From Tillus elongatus (Eukaryota > Arthropoda > Insecta > Coleoptera > Cleridae): a stretch of 64,000 bases of DNA. This document shows positions 40,165 to 53,564 of the stretch, one piece after another. The DNA is taken from NCBI GenBank assembly GCA_964006375.1, contig OZ023269.1:57761279-57825278 (forward strand). The letters are read 5' to 3'. A program made the translations under genes and the position numbers. The notes beneath the pieces were generated by a model. The model ran no database searches. It had not been told where the DNA came from and was given only the letters and a program-made list of their open reading frames with translations. Numbering within the stretch: position 1 is the first letter of the stretch; every line of letters begins with the position of its first letter.

Positions 40165-41661
40165 AATATTAGTAGAAGAATACGACTTTCCGCAATCGTG
40201 GATAATTACAAACCCATTAATTACTCATCAAAAACCCATTAATTACTCATTAACGACTATGTGAAGGTCATTAACCTTGGATGATTATCGCATTTTTAAT
40301 GATCCATGACGTCATTAATTAGTTTTTAATTGTTGTAATATCTCTTTGAAATTTGTTTTGGAAATTTTTTAGTTACCATTATGTTAATCATCAGTTGGTA
40401 ACGAGACATAAATGTATCTTTTTTCATTTTAGTTTTGGAAATTTTTTAATTGTTCGGTAACGAGAAATAAATGTACCTCATTATACATATAAACAAGAAT
40501 TAAATTTTTCAACGGTCTCAGTCTTTATTTCTTGTTGAGTAAGCAGGCAATATAACGTAGTTTAATTAAAATCGTATCATTTTATTCAATTGAGTGAAGT
40601 CTTGGTGTTTTAATTATTTTGGAATTTAACTTTGTATGGTCAGATTTTTCTATAAACAAGTCAGGTGAATTAAACAAATTTAATATCTCGCTTTATATAA
40701 GTCAATAATCAGTATCATTAATTATGTTTATAGATAACTATGTCGTCTAATTTAAATGGTTTACCAGCAAGCGAAATACTTTTGTTGTACAGTCTGAGTT
40801 TTTACTGCGAAACAGCAATATTTTAATGCCGTAAATTTCAGAATTCAGTTTTACCGAGATCACTTACCTCAAAGACTTTCTTAATATCCTGAATTGATAT
40901 TTTTGGCAATTTGTTTATTAAATAAATATAATATCTTGTATAAGTCAAATGTTCCGTGTATTTTTATAATATTTATACGCGGTGTCCCAACTCTATTAAA
41001 ATAGTCAATATCTTGACCACAGTACAGAATAAAAAATGTTCTTGGTTTAAAAAACTGCTTTCCGTGAAAATGTGTTTTTATATACAGGATGTCTTAACAG
41101 TAAAAATTTTTCTATTAAATGTATTTTTCAAATGAGACACCTGTATTTTTTCTTTTATTTGAATATACATACTGCAAAGTTTAATGCAAAATGTTTTTGG
41201 TTTGAGAACTGCTTTCAGTGCAAATGTTTTTTTTATATACATGATCTCTTAAAAGTAGACATTTTTGTATCCAATATATTTTTTCACACGAGACACTGTA
41301 TTTTTTAATTCTTCATCTAACCCTCTGAAAGAGGTATAACAGTTTTGGTACCTAAAGCTATCCGTTTCCGAAATAATTAACAATAACAATAACAACAGTC
41401 ATTTCGGTAGGCAAGTATTATATGGTACTAGTTCAATCTGTGACAGTTAAATAATTTCTAGTCAAAAATTGTTCCTAGCTACTATGCCTTTGGTTTTTGG
41501 TCCTAACTAATACGTTGATATGTTACTTACCTTAATGGTGAGTGTAGGAAAAATTATTAACATGCACAAAGGTTATAACTTTCGCTTAAAATTTGTTTTT
41601 AAATTATATTCAGCTTACATTCACGTTTTAATGTAAAATAAAATTTCAATAAAATTTAATT
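40165..41661 (+). repeat. Giant inverted repeat 1, left arm (~1.5 kb)
   Basis: Starts near 'attagtagaagaatacgact' and matches the reverse complement of 44579-45977 almost throughout, apart from a left-arm-only segment of about 75 bases (40300-40385). Inside it a diverged tandem duplication of about 150 bp is seen (41050-41140 against 41205-41300). No coding frame. It could be the long terminal inverted repeat of a DNA transposon or a fold-back element; no clear target duplication was found. Confidence 0.85.
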
Positions 41662-42510
41662 TTTTTTTGATTAATTTGGAAACGATATATTTATATATTT
41701 AGTGTAAAATTCTCACAGTATTAGCATTGGCTTTTCGAATATCGTGAATTAGAGCAAACAGATTTTAAAATTATCTGAATAAACACACTATATGTGTTTA
41801 TAATAATAGAAAAGGCAATGTTGTTTATGTTGAAGGTGTTTTGATGAAGGTAAACTTCAAAGTAAAAATATTAGTTGCATTCAATGTAAGCCAGAATTTA
41901 GAGTTGTTAAGTGTTTCTTGCAAAGTCTGAGGCATACACTTAAATTTAAAAAATTCACAATCAGTCAATTTTTATACTTTAAAGAAAAGAATAACCAGAT
42001 TTAACCTTAAATTTTTACAATTTACAAAGAGAAGGCGTTTACCTGATTCACATGGCACAATTCCTTATTGGTTTAAGTTATAAATCATATGTATAATTAT
42101 TTATTTGTTATTAACTCTTTCATGTTCACTTTAGATCACTGTATTGGGTCGCAATAGTAGTTATAGAAATTATTTTTAGCCTTTACATTTTAATTTTGTG
42201 TCTGCTTACCTAGCTACAAGAAGATGGATATACAAGATTTTCTGGAAAAATATGACATTTTGTTGTTAGATTATCATCGCAATCAAATTTATAGACTTTA
42301 AAATGGGTTGGGAAATTGCGAAAATGAACCGATGTGAATAACGTGTCACGGAATGCATTATGAAAGTTGCGTCTGGTCCAAAGACGATGCCAAGGGCGGT
42401 CCAGATACTTGTGAATGCTTTCATAAAAAATTACTTAGATCCAAAATAGATAAAATAATTAACTTATATTTAAGAAAGAAGCTATTGCTATTGTAAAAAA
42501 GAATGTAATT

Positions 42511-42634
<124 letters not shown>

Positions 42635-43999
42635 AAAAAAAACCAGTGAATAATCAAACGTATTTATTTTTAGTCTTCACATTTAAATTTTGTGTATTAA
42701 GTACCTAATAGTAACGATTTAAATTTCGTTACCTGTTATTGTGTTCAACTGTAAATATTGTTTATACGTGATGTACCTTATTACAGTAATAAAGCTCATA
42801 TATAGATATGCTCTTTATTTTAAACAACAAAAATTATAAAAAAACTCTCATCATTACAACATTTGTCAACGTTTTAGTTATACACCTATTATAATACGGT
42901 GTTACCGTTTCATGGAATCGTCGGACAGAAGAAAATTGAATTTATTTATGGATAAAAACCGTTGCGACCCTACAGTATTCTCATAAAAAAAACAACTAAA
43001 GGACAAATGACGTTTCTAAAATGTCTGTGTGATGTATTTCTATATTTAGCGTCAAAGTAAAATCAACTTATAACAATAATAACCATAGCAATAATAATAT
43101 AACTAACATTAACAGCAAAAGAAGTAGGCTCTCTATAACAAAAATATTGATACAAATTAACTTATTACATTATTGCAAATATTTTTAATATAGATAAGTG
43201 TTTTTTTTTGTTTGGTACATTTAATTAGAAGCAAAAGTTTCCAAGAAAGAGGAATAAATCAAAAATGAGTTTGCTCATTTAAGGAAAGACATTTGTTTTC
43301 GTGTAGGTATGTGCTTTTTTATAAATAAAGCTTCAAAAAGTAGCTTTTGCGCTTGTCATTACAAAAATCTAGTTACTCCATGTGGTTGTATTGAGTATCA
43401 GTGATATGTTTTGCAAAATGTGGCTTTGTCAGTGTGCTTATTTCTAAGTGCAGAATGTTGTTTGTATCTGGTATTAAAACTTATATAAGCTTGGTAGATA
43501 TGGACTGCGTTACAATGCTGATTTATAAATTCCAGCTATTGTCAACAAATATAATTTTTCTTTCTAGTTAAATAGGAAATCACGCGTCGCGTTCTAAGAT
43601 TTAAAAGCTATTTTTTATTTGTACTGCTACTTAACATTTCATAAATCTTTTCTGAAATGTTTCCAAAGTAAGTCTTCGAAACATATTTTTTATCTTTTTG
43701 TTTCTAATACAGATTTGGGTAAGTTAAATTTAGTGCTAATTTGTATTATTTTGTGTCTATTATCTTATCGATTATTTTAACAGAGTGCACATTATTAAAT
43801 GCTATTTACTTGATTCCTAAAATTTATTTTTTAGTCGTTTCAGGTATATAGGTATTGAAAATGCATGATGCATCGTCTTTAAATGGTAGACTGACGCATC
43901 TTTTGTAAAAAAAAATTAAAAAAAATGGGTGACATGAATCGTATGGTATAGTTTTTCCTTGTATATTGAAAAGTCAAGTGAATTATTCTCTACTTTTTA

Positions 44000-44425
44000 A
44001 TAGCTACACGTAAGAGATTTATAGTATCGTTAGCTTCTTTGTCTAAAGTACATTTTAATGTTTGCATGGGGTTATTAATAAACTTTAAAAATTCATTTAA
44101 TTCTGTAAGGCTATCTTGAGAACATGCTAAAATGCCATCTACATATCTGTACCAAAAGATAATATGGTGAAACTTCTAATGTTGAAACTTGTTTTTCTAA
44201 GTTTTTCATGAATATGTTGGCCAAGAAATGAGACAACGGATCACCCGTAAGAAGAAGGTCTTCATTTTGCAGAGAAAATTTTTCACTAAATTTAAAATAG
44301 CTTTGCTTTGTAAATTCGATAAACAGATTCACTATTTCGTTTTTGTCACTACATTTACTTTTCGTTTCTAGTAAACGGTTTTTTAATGAGGATAAGAATT
44401 GTCTAAAGGGTATTTTAGAATACAT
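44000..44425 (-). pseudogene. Penelope-like RT fragment
   Basis: Minus-strand segments read FIEFTKQSYFKFSEKFSLQN, then LTGDPLSHFLANIFMKNLE, then after a frameshift RYVDGILACSQDS and a following NEFLKFIN. These match the Penelope RT blocks seen at 19253-20704 (GNPLSPFIADLFM, YVDD), with YVDD altered to YVDG. It is a different subfamily from the 18-25 kb copies. Upstream and downstream parts are missing. Confidence 0.7.
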
Positions 44426-44578
44426 ACCACTAACATAAAACTAAACTAATTCACTGTTTGATGGAATAGTTGTGTTATTTAAATTCTGTCATACTTCATG
44501 AGAAATCTTAGCTGAATATTTTGAAATGTAATTGTGTTCTTAGATAAGCGTAACCATTCTGCTGGCTATATTATAATT

Positions 44579-45977
44579 TAAATTTTATTGAAATTTTATT
44601 TTACATTAAAACGTGAATGTAAGCTGAACATAATTTAAAAACAAATTTTAAACGAAAGTTATAACCTTTGTGCATGTTAATAATTTTTCCTACACTCACC
44701 ATTAAGGTAAGTAATATATCAACGTATTAGTTAGGACCAAAAACCAAAGGCATAGTAGCTAGGAACAATTTTTGACTAGAAATTATTTAACTGTCACAGA
44801 TTGAACTAGTACCATATAATACTTGCCTACCGAAATGACTGTTGTTATTGTTATTGTTAATTATTTCGGAAACGGATAGCTTTAGGTACCAAAACTGTTA
44901 TACGTCTTTTAGAGGGTTAAATGAAGAATTACAAAATACAGTGTCTCGTGTGAAAAAATATATTGGATACAAAAATGTCTACTTTTAAGAGATCATGTAT
45001 ATAAAAACACATTTGCACTGAAAGCAGTTCTCAAACCAAAAACATTTTGCATTAAACTTTGCAGTATGTATATTCAAATAAAAGAAAAAATACAGGTGTC
45101 TCATTTGAAAAATACATTTAATAGAAAAATTTCTACTGTTAAGACATCCTGTATATAAAAACACATTTTCACCGAAAGCAGTTTTTTAAACCAAGAACAT
45201 TTTTTATTCTGTACTGGGGTCAAGATATTGGCTATTTTAATAGAGTTGGGACACCCCGTATAAATATTATAAAAATACACGGAACATTTGACTTATACAA
45301 GATATTATATTTATTTAATAAACAAATTGCCAAAAATATCAATTCAGGATATTAAGAAAGTCTTTGAGGTAAGTGATCTCGGTAAAACTGAATTCTGAAA
45401 TTTACGGCATTAAAATATTGCTGTTTCGCAGTAAAAACTCAGACTGTACAACAAAAGTATTTCGCTTGCTGGTAAACCATTTAAATTAGACGACATAGTT
45501 ATCTATAAACATAATTAATGATACTGATTATTGACTTATATAAAGCTAGATATTAAATTTGTTTAATTCACCTGACTTGTTTATAGAAAAATCTGACCAT
45601 ACAAAGTTAAATTCCAAAATAATTAATACACCAAGACTTCACTCAATTGAATAAAATGATACGATTTTAATTAAACTACGTTATATTGCCTGCTTACTCA
45701 ACAAGAAATAAAGACTGAGACCGTTGAAAAATTTAATTCTTGTTTATATGTATATTGAGGTACATTTATTTCTCGTTACCGAACAATTAAAAAATTTCCA
45801 AAACTAAAATGAAAAAAGATACATTTATGTCTCGTTACCAACTGATGATTAACATAATGGATCATTAAAATTGCGATAATCATCCAAGGTTAATGACCTT
45901 CACATAGTCGTTAATGAGTAATTAATGGGTTTATAATTATCCAAGATGGCGGAAAGTCGTATTCTTATACTAATTAA
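44579..45977 (-). repeat. Giant inverted repeat 1, right arm (~1.4 kb)
   Basis: Reverse complement of 40165-41661, ending 'gcggaaagtcgtattcttat'. Confidence 0.85.
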
Positions 45978-46229
45978 AATTATTTATTGAAGTTAATTGT
46001 ATAATATGGTACATAACTTCTAAACTTGTGATTGCCTCTAATGCAAGTTGGTCTAAGATAGGTTCCAAACATTATTGTCTCCAAAACACACATTCTGACA
46101 GCTTAAATTTTGATACATCAGGTTAATCAAATTTACTTTACCACGTATACATCCTTTATTCAATTTCAATCGTTGTCTATATTTATCCAAATAAGTCTCA
46201 AATCTAAATAAAAATTTGAAATGTATAAC

Positions 46230-47422
46230 CTATACAGTAGAAACAATGTATCACATTTTATCAAAATAACTTTGTTGTTTGAAAAAGTACAAACATTAAC
46301 AAACAAAATAAACGAAAGCATCTCTGAATTCGCCATTTACATGGGATTCGCTATCTATGGGAAAAACGCCGTAGGATAATTTTTAGTATGCGCCAAAATG
46401 TAAAAACTTGCAAAGCAATTGAAATAACCAGAAAACGATGAAGAATATCAATTTTTTTCCTTACAAACATGCATTATAATTCGATGGATAATGCAAGAAT
46501 GCAATAAAATCAGGGGTGTTCGATTAAAAAAAAAAGAAAATTTGCATCACCGACTTATGATTACTAAAAATATTTTGTAAGTTGCAGCTCCAGACACCCT
46601 ATAATTAACGTATCCAATGTTTTCTCGTTTCTTGTAAAATAACGGATATATGGAGCTTTACTTTAGAAATACGTCACCCCGTATATGTGGGTTCTGGGGG
46701 CCAAGTTTGCCTTCATTTGAAGAACCCTTCTCACAATTCAAAAGTCGCAGCCTCCTCCATGCGATTTTTTTCTACGAAAATTAGCTAAAAATTACAGACT
46801 ATTAAACCATACACTCTATAACTAAAACTACTACCAAAGTATCAAAGAAAGGGTCTATTTGAAATTATGTTTTCACCAATATTTTAGTAATGAAGGACAA
46901 CGACAGTTGAAGCTGAAACTTAAGGCTTTGTAAAACACGTTTATTACCACATTTTTTTACATAACCCGTATTCGTTTTAGGTTCTTTGCTTAAATGTTGC
47001 AAATTTTGATGTTTCCAATCGCAACTTTGACGTTTAAGACGAAAAACTATGAAATTGCCAAATCTTTTTTCTGGTAGCTCCTCACCCTTTTGCGCCAAAA
47101 AAACGTAATCTTGGTCTGCAATATACGATAGATTTTGTTATCTACACGAAATATTTTGATTTTATGTTTTTCTGGTCGTCAGTGGAACTCAAAGTTTTGT
47201 TGTTTAAATTTTAATAACTTTTTTTTCTTTTAACCCGCAGATCTAAATTTTGGCTTATAGTATACCTTTTATAATATAAACCTGTGTACCAAATTTGGGT
47301 GCCACAACTTTGTTAGATACGAATTTTTTTCGAAAGAAAACGCAAAATTTTCCAGAAAAAACTGGTGGAATTTTCCTGGCTAACGAACTTATTCAAGCCA
47401 CTTGCAAAAGGAACGCACTCAC

Positions 47423-47425
<3 letters not shown>
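46230..47425 (+). repeat. Dispersed non-coding repeat, second long copy
   Basis: Aligns with 17100-18070. Unlike that copy it has an internal segment-B-like stretch at 46676-46780 ('gtatatgtgggttctggggg', 'cttcatttgaagaacc'). Ends with segment A at 47220-47425 and runs directly into (TA)n. Confidence 0.6.

Positions 47426-47502
<77 letters not shown>
47426..47502. repeat. (TA)n microsatellite
   Basis: About 38 units; left flank of a hairpin element. Confidence 0.97.
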
Positions 47503-47990
<488 letters not shown>

Positions 47991-48049
47991 AAAATTGGGT
48001 GCTACTGATGACCAGAGAAGCCCACAAAACTTTTCACTCAGTGAACTGA

Positions 48050-48102
48050 TAACTACACCTGGAAAACCCAAATCACCACAACACATCTTTTTAAAGACCT
48101 GA
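48050..48102 (+). repeat. Penelope terminal fragment
   Basis: 'cccaaatcaccacaacacat' followed by 'aaagacc' is the same as in the Penelope ends at 18380-18420 and 21450-21490. Confidence 0.6.
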
Positions 48103-49282
48103 CTAAGCTGTTATTTTTAAGTTATTCAGCTTTTTACCAGACTCAACTATGTATCACGGATTTTTTTTTAGAATGACATATATGCTTTTGCTCTTTATGA
48201 TTTTTGAAGCAACTTGTGCATTACTTTTTATCTGTGTAAACAGCTTGAACAGTATTTATGTCTACCCTTTTGTATTTATTTTGCTTGCACTTTTTTAAGA
48301 ATATTGTATTTTCAAAGGAGGTCAGCGTCATCTACATCGTTATACAATTTATGGAGCTCTGCTTGACTTTTCATTAAAACAAAAAATGCTACAAACTACT
48401 GTTGCAATAAGTTGTGTATTAGAAATCTAGGTGGAGGCATTTGAACTCAGCAGGTAAATGCATTCAGGTAGGATGACTAAAACAATGTCTTCAGAAACAT
48501 AATTCCAAAAAGCCATTTGAGTGAAAACTTTGACGGATGTGACCTTAAAGGTTTCGTAATTGATTGAAACGGGAAAAAGAAAGAAGCCTGCATATCTCAA
48601 TAATGACGGATATGACCTAAAAAATTCTTGAATGTAAACAATCGTAATTGGCTGAAAAACGAAAAAAGGAAGAAGCTTGCATATGTTAATATTGACGGAT
48701 ATAACCTTAAAATGTTTTTTAGTCAACTTGAAAATTCGTAATTGGTTGAAAAGGGAAAAAGAAGAAGCCTGCATGTCTTACTATTATAATCAGTCAGAAA
48801 TGTAGAAGAGCAAGAGAAGTATGGACGCAAAGAATCAGTGCAGATATTGAAAATTGGAGTGAAGAGAGGACGATCAGATAAGCTCACCATGTAAGCTAGT
48901 AACAATAAATAATTTCACAAAGAACAACAATGAAAATTTTTAAGTGGGAAAGGACGACAACTATTAAATATTGAAGAGATTATGTGGACAAGTTGTATCA
49001 CGAAGAGGAAACTAAATATTTTGCAAAGCAGATAAAAGATAAGCGCAGCCAATCTAGATTCACATATTTGAGAAAAGAGTTTGAGAAAGCCCGAAAGAGC
49101 GTAGATAAGAGAAAATTTTTTGGAGTAGATAAAATAACTGAAACTTTTGAAAAAATTGTTGAACAACTAAAAGAAAAACTATCGGAAGAGCTGCCCAGTG
49201 GTTAATGAACAGTAAAAGCCATTGTGAAAACGGTAAACGCGCGAACGTGCAACCAGCGCAGGACCCTAAGTGTACCGAGAGT
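48103..49282 (+). repeat. Giant inverted repeat 2, left arm (~1.2 kb)
   Basis: Matches the reverse complement of 50477-51666. Contains about four diverged copies of a module of 80-110 bp with 'gcctgcatat' and 'gacggatatgacct' (48500-48780). The arm carries a 73-codon open frame. It lies exactly between two Penelope-type terminal pieces (48050-48102 and 49383-49560), so it may be the body of a non-autonomous Penelope derivative. Confidence 0.75.
48984..49205 (+). CDS. Uncharacterised charged, coiled-coil-like frame (73 aa)
   Basis: 73 residues, strongly charged: KYFAKQIKDKRSQSRFTYL, RKEFEKARKSVDKRKFFGVD, and a helical end ETFEKIVEQLKEKLSEELPSG. Heptad-like spacing of I/L/V in the last 25 residues suggests a coiled coil. 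The inverted copy (50540-50760) is interrupted, so it is not kept intact. Composition differs from random AT-rich DNA, so it may be a relic of an element-encoded protein. No family recognised. Confidence 0.3.
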   Translation: MDKLYHEEETKYFAKQIKDKRSQSRFTYLRKEFEKARKSVDKRKFFGVDKITETFEKIVEQLKEKLSEELPSG

Positions 49283-49390
49283 CATGTGACAGAGATTTTG
49301 CCACTCATAAAGAAACGTAAAATAAAAAACAAATTTGAAAATTGCCTGAATAAACATCAGTTCGAGTTCAACAACACCTCCTTTTAAAGA

Positions 49391-49428
49391 CCCGACGATC
49401 GTTTCATAAACAAAGTGAGCATCATCAG
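49391..49428 (-). ncRNA. Hammerhead-ribozyme-like motif, degenerate
   Basis: Minus strand: CTGATGA (49428-49422) and GAAAC (49405-49401) with the usual spacing. Stem II is poor, so probably inactive. Confidence 0.4.
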
Positions 49429-49450
49429 AGTATGAAGAATTTTTTATCCT

Positions 49451-49490
49451 CTGATGATGGTAACTTTGTTAGCGAAACGATCGTGAGATC
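49451..49490 (+). ncRNA. Hammerhead-ribozyme-like motif
   Basis: CTGATGA (49451-49457), stem ggtaac/gttagc with one mismatch and loop ttt, GAAAC (49474-49478), hairpin gatc-gtga-gatc. Same plan as at 24827-24867, with the canonical U at the variable core position. Confidence 0.5.
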
Positions 49491-49599
49491 TTGAAAAAGA
49501 TGTGTTGTGGTGATTTGGGTTCTCCAAGTGAACGTATCATTGGTGATACAAATTTTCTTTTTTATTAATCGAACACTGCTTATATTATTGCATTTGTGC

Positions 49600-49990
49600 A
49601 TTTTTCATGAAAAAATAATGCGAGTTTGTAAGAAAAAAATCGCGTCGCAGTAAGTGCGTTTTGGTAGCGAATTTTCATTAAATACTTCATATTTCAATAA
49701 CTCAATTTGCTATTAACCTAAGGTCGTTGGCTAGGAAACCAGTTTTTCCAGGAACATTTAAAGTTTATTTTCGGAAAATGTGTGTACATTTTCAAACAAT
49801 AAAGTAATTTTGATGAAATATTTTGATGAAATTGTTTCTGCTTTATAAGTTATACCGGTAACCAAATTTTATGCCTGCTTTCATTTAACAAAAAGACATA
49901 TTTGCTAAAACATTTTTGATGAAAATTCACTTCCATAACACACTTGCTGAGTCTAGACTTTTTTAATTTTTAGATAAGCATTATTTTAAA
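49600..49990. repeat. Dispersed repeat family A fragments, inverted pair
   Basis: The motif 'gcagtaagtgcgttttggta' (reversed form, 49655-49675) and 'cataacacacttgctgagtc' (forward form, 49932-49951) face each other around sequence similar to 17050-17240. Confidence 0.45.
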
Positions 49991-50218
49991 ACTTTTTTTT
50001 CCCTCAGAGCTCCTTTGCCGCCACGATAGCACTACATTTTTTTTACTCACTGTGGAGTACATAATATCTCGAATAAATGTCTCATTTTCTTTCTAAGCGC
50101 ACCAGGACCCTTTGTAATTTGGTTTTAGAACATCCTGTATCTTCCTTTAGGCTAAAAATTGTGCCTTAATTAAGTAAATTGAATAATAACGCCTTTAGTG
50201 TGTAGTGCAGACAGAACA

Positions 50219-50333
<115 letters not shown>

Positions 50334-50476
50334 TTATCAGGCTTTCTTTTGTCTATTGTCCTGAATACTGCTATACTGCTTCCTCAGTTCCTTGACCGGT
50401 CAGAAATCGAACTGATGTTTATTTAGGTCATTCTCAAATTTGCTTTTTAGTTTACGTTTCATTATGACTAGCAGAA

Positions 50477-51666
50477 TCTCTCGATACACTTAGGGTTCTG
50501 CGCTGGTTGCACGTTCGCGCGTTTGCCGTTTTTAAAGTCGCTTTTACTGTTCATTAACGACTGGGCAGCTCTCTCGATGGTTTTTCTTTTAGTTGTTCAC
50601 CAATTTATTCAAAAATTTGAGTTATTTTATCTCCTGCAGAAATTTTCTCTTATGTACGCTCTTTCAGGTTTTCTCAAACTATTTTCTCATAACATGTGAA
50701 TCTAGATCGGCTGGGTTTCTCTTCTATCTGCTTTGTAAAATATTTAGTTTCCTCTTCGTGATACAACTCGCCCACATAATCTCTTCAATGTTTAATAGTT
50801 GTCGGCCTTTCCCCGCTTAAAAAATTTCATTGTTGTTCTTTATGAAATGAATTGTTACTGGCTTATATTAAAGTGTTCTTACTTGCTGGTGATGTTATCT
50901 GATCGTCCTCTTTTTATTCTAATTTCAATATCTTCACTGATTTTTTGCGTCCATACTTCTGTTGTTTTTCTACATTTCTGTCTGATTATAATATTAAGAT
51001 ATGCAGGCTTCTTTCTTTTCCCTTTTCCACCAATTGCGAATTTTCAAATTGACTAAAGAACATTTTAACGTCATATCTGTCAATATTAACATTTGCAGGG
51101 TTATTTCTTTTTCCCTTTTTAACCAATTATGATTTTTTACATTCAAGTTGACCAAAGAATTTTTTAGGTCATATCCGTCATGATTAAGATATGCAGGCTT
51201 CTTTTTTCCCGTTTCAACCAACTACGAAAACTTCTGTCAAAGTTTTCACTCAAATGGCTTTTTGGAATTATGTTTCTGAAGACATTGTTTTAATCATCCT
51301 CTCTGAATGCATTACGTGCTTAGTTCAAATGCCTCCGCCTATATTTCTAATACGCAGCTTAATGCATTAGTAGTTTGTAGCATTGTTAGTTTCTCTGAAA
51401 AATCAAGCAGAGCTCCATAAATTGTATAACGATGTAAATGACGCTTACCTTTGCAAATACAATCTTCTTAAAAAGGTGCAAAGAAAATAAACACAAAAGG
51501 GTAGACAAGAATAATGTTCAAAGCTGTTTACAGGGATAAAAAGTAATTCACAAGTTGCTTAGAAAATCATAAAGAGCAAAAGCATTATGTGTAATTCTAA
51601 GAAAAATTTCCGTGATATATAGATGAGTCTGGTCAAAAGCTGAATAACTTAAAAAGAACAGCCTAG
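50477..51666 (-). repeat. Giant inverted repeat 2, right arm (~1.2 kb)
   Basis: Reverse complement of 48103-49282 with many substitutions and small indels, so the pair is older than giant inverted repeat 1. Confidence 0.75.
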
Positions 51667-52179
51667 TTATTCAATGATTATTTCGATAATTCAGTTTAAC
51701 CTCTGGGATGTAATGCCCTCGATAAATTCAGTTTATCCCTTCAATAAGTGATAGTATTTTTTGAGCCATGAATGTAGATGAAGTAAGAGCAGTAATTAAT
51801 AGCGTTACCAATAAAACGTCAGCTAACTTAAATGGGATACCCTGTTCACTGGTAAACTGTGTAATCGAGTAGATAACAATCTCTGGCGTATCTCAATTAT
51901 TCATTTGACGTGGGCTCATTCTCAAGTGATTATAAGCATGCATAAATAATACCAAGAAAAGGATAACGTTTGAAAAATCGAAAACTACAAACTCATAGCA
52001 GTGCTATCGATTTTTTCAAAAATATTTTGGAAAGCTTTCTACAAACAGATCCTTTTTTTTTGAGTAAGAATAATTTCTTCTCGTCACAACAATTTTGATT
52101 CCTTTAAGGTATGATTACTCAGCACGCAATAATTTTCCTTTATAAAAATATAGAAGATCATTTTGATTGGGCTAGCTAG

Positions 52180-53560
52180 GTGGGGTACGTTCCTAAATAT
52201 AGTAAATATTCTTGATTGGGGCAGACAAGTGGAGTATGTTCCTTTTGACTTGGGGAAAGCGTTTGACCTAATTCACTTGGATCTTTAATTGAATAAATTG
52301 TATAGATATAGAGTAAGAGGTATGGCACTGCATTGGGTTGAGCATTTTCTAGTGAATTGTAGTCAGTATATCTATTTGTTTGGTCAAAATGCGGAGTAGG
52401 ACAGTAGGAAAATTATAAGTGGTGTCACAAACCTTACTGGATCCCATATTGTTGATAGTTTTTGTCAATGATATTTTTAATTAATTTAACTTAAGTAAAT
52501 ATTGCAAAGCGTTATATGTGGATGACACTGTAATGGGCTGTAGCTCTACTAACTCTGATGAGTTAAGTGCCTGTGCCTCTGCTGGTGTTAAAACATGCAG
52601 GAATACTGGAATGGTGATCGTCTTATATTAAATAATGCTAAGACTGGTCTTCTTGTGTTCCTTACTAGATGTCTCAACAAGAGCTTGTTGGTCACGCAGA
52701 GATCTCTGGCACAGACGGACCCTTTTAGATTCTTAGGGGTTTTGGGAATTCACATCTGATTTGGTCAAATAAAATAGATAACCTCTTAGATAGACTCTCT
52801 TTGCACTGCTTTTTCAGTTGGGAAATGAGACTAAAGTCAGTTTTAAACTATTTTAAATGTATTACTTTGCTTTTATCCACTCTTTTCAAAGTTATGCCAA
52901 TGTGCGCTGGGCACCCGCGGGGCGGCTTCTCCTCGTTTAATGGAGGTCTTCAAGATACAAGAAACATTTTTTTTGTATGCAGACCTCCAACCTTCTCTTC
53001 TAGGCAGTTATTTAAAAAAATGCATTATACTAACTTTCCCGTCATTATTTATTTGTATTGAATTGTGTAACTTTTATAAAAAGCAATCCAACGTCGTATA
53101 AATTAGATAATATTCATGCTCTTATGGTCTGTGGCAAAGTTTTGATCTCAAAGTTTCTTAACACAGGCCCTCTGTAGTTGCGAGCAGTCGTGATGTCTTG
53201 CCATTCGAGCTATATAACCATTTTCTGAGAAAAATCAAAGAAATTGACAACAGAACTAAGTTTTAAAATGCTGTAAAAAATAATTCGATTCAGCATATTT
53301 TTCCTTCCGTATCAAAAAAGATGGAATGTAGCAGCGTGTAATGTGTTTATGCCATGTATGTATTTACGTTTTCATGATCAATTATCCTGGACCAGCAGTC
53401 TTTTGTACTCGTGTCCACTAATGCTTTATTATTAGTTATTTGCATATTTGTTTGTTTTAATGGGCGTATTGTTATTCTATCTCTAGGACACTATCCGATG
53501 CTTATGGATGTAAGCTGAATAAAGAATACAGATGTAGACACTTCTTTTCCAGCGTCACAA
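52180..53560 (+). pseudogene. LINE-E: decayed reverse transcriptase (CR1/Jockey-like)
   Basis: Plus-strand traces in shifted frames: VPFDLGKAFDLIHLDL (RT block A with the first catalytic Asp), LNKLYRYRVRGMALHWV, then ALYVDDTVMGCSS (the YVDD catalytic block, intact) and a following N.AKT-like stretch. After 52800 only scattered similarity remains. The region ends near 'aagctgaataaagaatac' (53513-53530), a possible poly(A)-signal-containing 3' end. Not functional. Confidence 0.65.
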
Positions 53561-53564
53561 TTGT

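Larger units (their letters stand above)
49383..49560. repeat. Penelope pseudo-LTR pieces, inverted pair
   Basis: Two terminal pieces face each other. The left one (49383-49430) is reversed relative to the right one (49440-49545). The right one continues 'gatgtgttgtggtgatttgg' and 'tctccaagtg', the same end as at 24870-24907. Confidence 0.7.

Noticed and set aside
48500..48780. Regular repeated modules suggesting a CRISPR array
   Set aside because: The repeats are diverged, spacers are not unique, and the context is eukaryotic transposon DNA; they are tandem modules inside an inverted repeat.
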